Notes under the pieces: model-generated | Seen by the model: the letters and a program-made list of their open reading frames with translations, nothing else | Database searches by the model: none | What the model was told of the DNA's origin: nothing | Program-made: the position numbers and the translations under genes | In this document: positions 63,112-64,000 of the stretch, piece after piece | How the letters are laid out: the number at the start of each line of letters is the position of its first letter | How positions within the stretch are numbered: the first letter of the stretch is position 1 | Origin: Macrosoma leucophasiata | Taxonomy: Eukaryota > Arthropoda > Insecta > Lepidoptera > Hedylidae | DNA length: 64,000 bases | Assembly (NCBI GenBank): GCA_036365455.1 | Contig: JAWQUS010000001.1 | Coordinates: forward strand, 23,105,001 to 23,169,000 | Direction: 5' to 3'

Positions 63112-63721
63112 AAAGGAGATGTTGCGAGCTCGGCTCTGGTTCGTACACGTCCTCAAAAAATGGGTAAATTAAAAAAGAATCTGAAAAAAATACAATTAAT
63201 TTATTCAAGAATATATTTTAGAGTTACAGCCACTTTAAATTCAAACGATTTTATCATTTCAACCATGTTCAACATGGCGGCGATACAGCCGACGCTTGGG
63301 ATAGTACCTATGTATATAAATCAAAACTAATGCTATCTGTATCTTACTAGTGCATCACTTAACATAAAAAAATATGTATCGAATGAATCAATTTAAAGAA
63401 GTTCCGCTGAATTTCTTTTAATTGGAAAACGATTACTATTAAGTCCTTAGTATTAACACATGAAATCGATTTCGATAGTATTTAGAAAATATTACTTTTT
63501 TCTCCAAGTGTCATGAAAATGTCAAAATGACATCGCCCGCCATATTCGCCATGTTGGTTTTGAGTTGCAATTCTAACTGCAAATAATGTTTTGTAACTAC
63601 AAACAAAGCTAAATAAGTGAAAATATGCAGTGAAAAATGTTTTTATATTGATTTTGCCTGTTAATGATATTGTGTATCAATACATAGCCGGAGGTCCATA
63701 CATTTTTGCAACATCTCCTTT
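63112..63721 (+). mobile_element. Element D copy 5 (longest, 610 bp)
   Basis: Terminal AAAGGAGATGTTGC / GCAACATCTCCTTT. It contains the extra middle segment of copy 4 plus a further ~100 bp (63302-63400). The MGKLKK-type frame is broken by a frameshift in 'ttatcatttcaacc'. Confidence 0.9.
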
Positions 63722-64000
63722 CTACTTACCAGTTTCACCCAGTTTACTGGTGCATTTTAAAAAGATAAAAACACAAACACAACTTCAACATATAGCACAA
63801 GTATTGGAAAATGACACTCACTACCTACTCATTACGTCGACAAGTCACTTCAATTCAATATACTGAAACACTTTTATTACTAATGCAATGCAATCACATT
63901 CATCATCACAAGATATCAGACTTTTTGCCGCAAGAGAAAAAAAAGATGGCAGCATACGAAAGAGCGAGACAGTTGCGGAACAATTAATTTGAATTAATGA
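63722..64000. other. No recognised feature
   Basis: AT-rich to the window end. Confidence 0.4.

Overview
This is a eukaryotic window, AT-rich, intron-like and dominated by interspersed repeats. Nothing in it is prokaryotic: no operons, no long non-transposon ORFs and no ribosomal-site architecture. The repeat styles suggest an insect, most likely a moth or butterfly. They include decayed elements ending in a 'ggcagctagt'-type terminus, tRNA-headed SINEs, RTE/BovB-like and Jockey/CR1-like LINE remnants, and many small inverted-repeat elements. The lepidopteran assignment is inferred from recognition of these repeat styles; I could not run a search.

The only signal for a host gene is a pair of plus-strand exons. 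A candidate first coding exon (ATG at 7452, donor after 7486) has a CpG-richer leader. A 52-nt exon at 33281-33332 has a good acceptor and a GTAAGT donor. The two join in phase to give 29 open codons ending at a codon boundary. Two weaker downstream continuations in the right phase are at 41441 and 53339. If this is right, most of the window is intron: about 25.8 kb for intron 1, then intron 2. Other low-confidence coding-like pieces are at 34772-35131 (+) and 51732-52184 (-).

Repeat families, with names used only in this report. A: about 290-bp poly(A) retroposon, more than 35 full or partial copies. SINE-B: tRNA-headed SINE, 12 copies. LINE-C: 5'-truncated LINE whose 3' end resembles that of SINE-B. 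D: about 470-bp terminal-inverted-repeat element, 5 copies. E, F, G, Q, S and Z: dispersed repeats of uncertain class. J, K, M, N, U, W, X and Y: inverted-repeat or foldback elements. SINE-O and SINE-P: two further tRNA-like families. R and T: LINE 3' ends.

Layout. 1-7.2 kb: A, M, N, D and SINE-B insertions. 7.27-7.49 kb: candidate promoter and exon 1. 7.5-33 kb: repeat-filled putative intron with nested LINE-C, SINE-B, M, N, S and A insertions, a tandem duplication at 29.2-30.3 kb and SINE-P copies. 33.3 kb: exon 2. 33.4-53 kb: more SINE-B and A copies, the U foldback, LINE fragments and a CpG-rich island near 52.9 kb. 53.5-55.9 kb: the largest transposon remnant, an RTE-like LINE on the minus strand with one frameshift and two nonsense codons, lodged in an A element. 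56-64 kb: G, D, the K/J foldback cluster and a final D copy.

Nested insertions give a relative chronology. LINE-C and SINE-B repeatedly invade A and SINE-P and leave 8-12 bp target duplications. M has inserted into A, and A into M. No undescribed multigene system is visible. The most informative observations are the LINE-C/SINE-B partnership, with one target site used twice in succession, and the phase-matched exon pair.
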